A stretch of 5,722 nucleotides of DNA, from positions 1 to 5,722 of the forward strand of contig JBFHKO010000166.1 of assembly GCA_041595355.1 (NCBI GenBank). The letters run 5' to 3'. A program made the position numbers and the translations under genes. Of this stretch, positions 3,840 through 5,722 are shown piece by piece. Position 1 is the stretch's first letter. The number at the start of each line of letters is the position of its first letter. This stretch comes from JBFHKO01 sp041595355 (lineage in GTDB: Bacteria; Pseudomonadota; Gammaproteobacteria; Enterobacterales; Aeromonadaceae). The notes beneath the pieces were generated by a model that had not been told where the DNA came from, ran no database searches, and worked only from the letters and a program-made list of their open reading frames with translations.

Positions 3840-5722
3840 TTATTCGGCATGACCTTCGTTGTTGGCTTCGGCGGCCGGAGTCTCGGCAGCCGGAGCGGCA
3901 ACCTGGCCCTGCTCGTCACGCTGAGCTTCCTTGATGGAGAGGCGCACACGCCCCTGACGGTCCACTTCCAGCACCTTGGCGCGTACCACATCGCCCATCT
4001 TCAGGTAGTCGTTGACATCCTCGACGCGCGCATCGGTGATCTGGGAGATGTGCACCAGACCGTCCTTGCCCGGCAGGATGTTGACGAAGGCGCCAAAATC
4101 GGCCAGCCGCACCACCTTGCCTTCATAGATGCGACCCACTTCCACCTCGGCGGTCAGCGCCTCGATGCGACGGATGGCTTCCTTGGCGGCCTCACCGTCT
4201 ACGGCGGCGATCTTGACGGTACCGTCATCCTGCAGCTCGATGTTGGTGCCGGTCTCTTCGGTCAGGGCACGGATGACGGAGCCCCCCTTGCCGATGACGT
4301 CCTTGATCTTCTCGGGGCTGATCTTGATGGTGTAGATGCGCGGGGCGAAACTGGAGATCTCTTCACGGGCGGTGCCGATCGCCTGATCCATCACCTTGAG
4401 GATGTGCAGACGCGCTTCTCGGGCCTGCTTCAGGGCGACTTCCATGATCTCGCGGGTGATACCCTCGATCTTGATGTCCATCTGCAAGGCGGTTACCCCT
4501 TCGCTGGAGCCGGCCACCTTGAAGTCCATGTCGCCCAAATGATCTTCATCCCCCAGGATGTCGGACAGGACCACGAAGCTGTCGCCTTCCTTCACCAGAC
4601 CCATGGCGATACCCGCTACCGAGGCCTTGATGGGTACACCGGCATCCATCAGTGCCAGGGAGGTGCCGCACACGGAGGCCATGGAGGAGGAGCCATTGGA
4701 TTCGGTGATCTCGGAGACCACGCGCACCACATAGGGGAACTCGTCCTGGCTCGGCATCACCGCCTGTACGCCACGCTTGGCCAGGCGGCCATGGCCGATT
4801 TCACGGCGCTTGGGCGAGCCCACCATGCCGGTTTCACCGACGCAATAGGGCGGGAAATTGTAGTGCAGCATGAAGCGCTCGGTACGCTCGCCGGTGAGCT
4901 CATCCATGGTCTGGGCGTAACGCTCGGTGCCCAGGGTACAGGCGACCAGCGCCTGGGTTTCGCCACGGGTGAACAGGGCAGAACCATGGGCACGCGGCAG
5001 CAGGCCCGTGCCGACGGAGAGGGCGCGCACCATCTGGGGATCGCGACCGTCGATACGCGGCTCGCCACGCAGCACACGGCCACGGACGATGTCGCTTTCC
5101 AGGGCGTGGAACAGCTCGCCCACCTTCTTGGCATCCTGGGTCTCGTCCTCGGCCAGGATCTGGGCGACGATCTGCTGCTGCAGCTCGCTGATGCGGTTGT
5201 AGCGGCTGGCCTTCTCGGTGATGCGATAGGCTTCGCCCAGCGCCTCGGTGGCCAGCTCGGCGATACGGGCCTTCAGCGCCGTATTTTCGACCGGCGGCTG
5301 CCAGTCCCAGGCCGGGGTGCCGACCTCGGCCGCGAACTCCTTGATGGCGGTGATGGCGGTCTGCATCTGCTCATGGCCATAGACCACGGCGCCGAGCATG
5401 GTCTCCTCGGAGAGGATCTGCGCCTCGGACTCCACCATCAGCACGGCGGCTTCGGTGCCGGCCACCACTAAGTCCAGCTTGGACTGCTTGAGCTCATCGG
5501 TGGTGGGGTTCAGCACATAGTTGCCGTTGATGTAACCGACCCGGGCCGCCGCGATGGGGCCATTGAACGGAATGCCGGAAACGGCCAGCGCGGCCGAGGT
5601 GCCCAGCATGGCGACGATGTCGGGGGCTACCTGGGGGTTGGCAGAGACCACGGTGGCGATGACCTGCACCTCGTTCAGGAAACCGTCCGGGAACAGGGGA
5701 CGGATCGGGCGGTCGATGAGAC
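3840..5722 (-). CDS. pnp: Polynucleotide phosphorylase (PNPase), N-terminus outside window
   Basis: The C-terminal ~626 residues of PNPase, the 3'-5' phosphorolytic exoribonuclease and polymerase of mRNA turnover and the RNA degradosome. The frame stays open to the right edge, with LIDRPIRPLFPDGF in the last bases. By comparison with E. coli (711 residues) about 93 residues, including the FFRR region, are missing. The GTG at 5667-5669 is internal, not a start. Domain order: rest of the first RNase PH domain, the helical linker, the second RNase PH domain with GSALFTRGETQ, ETGMVGSPKRREIGHGRLA and the catalytic SDILGDEDHLGDMDF (about 4521-4569, carrying the metal-binding aspartates), then a KH domain with GxxG motif GKGG (4281-4292) and an S1 domain (about 3935-4140; DFGAFV, GLVHISQI). 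It ends in an Ala/Glu-rich tail, TPAAEANNEGHAE; the tail binds RNase E in E. coli. The stop is TAA 3840-3842. rpsO and the RNase III-processed leader that control pnp elsewhere would lie beyond the right edge. Confidence 0.97.
   Translation of the reverse strand, partial: LIDRPIRPLFPDGFLNEVQVIATVVSANPQVAPDIVAMLGTSAALAVSGIPFNGPIAAARVGYINGNYVLNPTTDELKQSKLDLVVAGTEAAVLMVESEAQILSEETMLGAVVYGHEQMQTAITAIKEFAAEVGTPAWDWQPPVENTALKARIAELATEALGEAYRITEKASRYNRISELQQQIVAQILAEDETQDAKKVGELFHALESDIVRGRVLRGEPRIDGRDPQMVRALSVGTGLLPRAHGSALFTRGETQALVACTLGTERYAQTMDELTGERTERFMLHYNFPPYCVGETGMVGSPKRREIGHGRLAKRGVQAVMPSQDEFPYVVRVVSEITESNGSSSMASVCGTSLALMDAGVPIKASVAGIAMGLVKEGDSFVVLSDILGDEDHLGDMDFKVAGSSEGVTALQMDIKIEGITREIMEVALKQAREARLHILKVMDQAIGTAREEISSFAPRIYTIKISPEKIKDVIGKGGSVIRALTEETGTNIELQDDGTVKIAAVDGEAAKEAIRRIEALTAEVEVGRIYEGKVVRLADFGAFVNILPGKDGLVHISQITDARVEDVNDYLKMGDVVRAKVLEVDRQGRVRLSIKEAQRDEQGQVAAPAAETPAAEANNEGHAE

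Noticed and set aside
3459..5471. A very long plus-strand open frame (670 codons) antisense to pnp
   Set aside because: It is a frame shadow typical of high-GC DNA. The opposite strand encodes PNPase with intact motifs throughout. The shadow starts inside suhB, runs through both terminators, lacks an RBS and has low-complexity Gly/Asp/His composition.
1..5722. Mobile element, CRISPR, phage, toxin-antitoxin or other accessory system
   Set aside because: All genes are conserved housekeeping or redox families with uniform high-GC character. No transposase, direct-repeat array, attachment site or compositional break was seen.

Overview
This is a high-GC window from a gammaproteobacterium. RdgC, TrhP (YegQ), YchN, SuhB and PNPase all look close to full-length orthologues of the Escherichia coli proteins, and SuhB matches in length and active-site numbering. 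The GC content is clearly above that of enterics, and YfhL carries a CPIDCI segment unlike the enteric version. Together this suggests an Aeromonadales-type or similar high-GC gammaproteobacterium. That placement is inferred from remembered family sequences, not from a search.

Layout on the plus strand: the 3' end of rdgC (to 388); a leader with a candidate promoter and two hairpins (389-508); then a close run of trhP (509-1876), a YfhL-type 2[4Fe-4S] ferredoxin (1882-2127), a GrxA-like glutaredoxin (2137-2385) and ychN (2449-2805). suhB (2926-3729) follows with its own near-consensus promoter, a boxA-like element in its leader and a strong intrinsic terminator. On the minus strand, pnp (polynucleotide phosphorylase) enters from the right edge and ends at 3840, facing suhB. 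Its own terminator lies in the 110-base convergent gap. No stretch over 300 bases lacks a gene.

Functionally, the first cluster is a redox/sulfur/tRNA-modification set: an Fe-S-dependent tRNA wobble-uridine hydroxylase, a small ferredoxin, a dithiol glutaredoxin and a DsrE/DsrF-fold protein. suhB and pnp belong to RNA metabolism: rRNA antitermination/maturation and 3'-5' RNA turnover. The most informative non-coding signal is the boxA-like sequence just upstream of the suhB start, which suggests Nus-factor autoregulation of suhB as reported in E. coli. I see no mobile element, CRISPR array, phage gene or clearly novel system; this is mostly conserved core genome.
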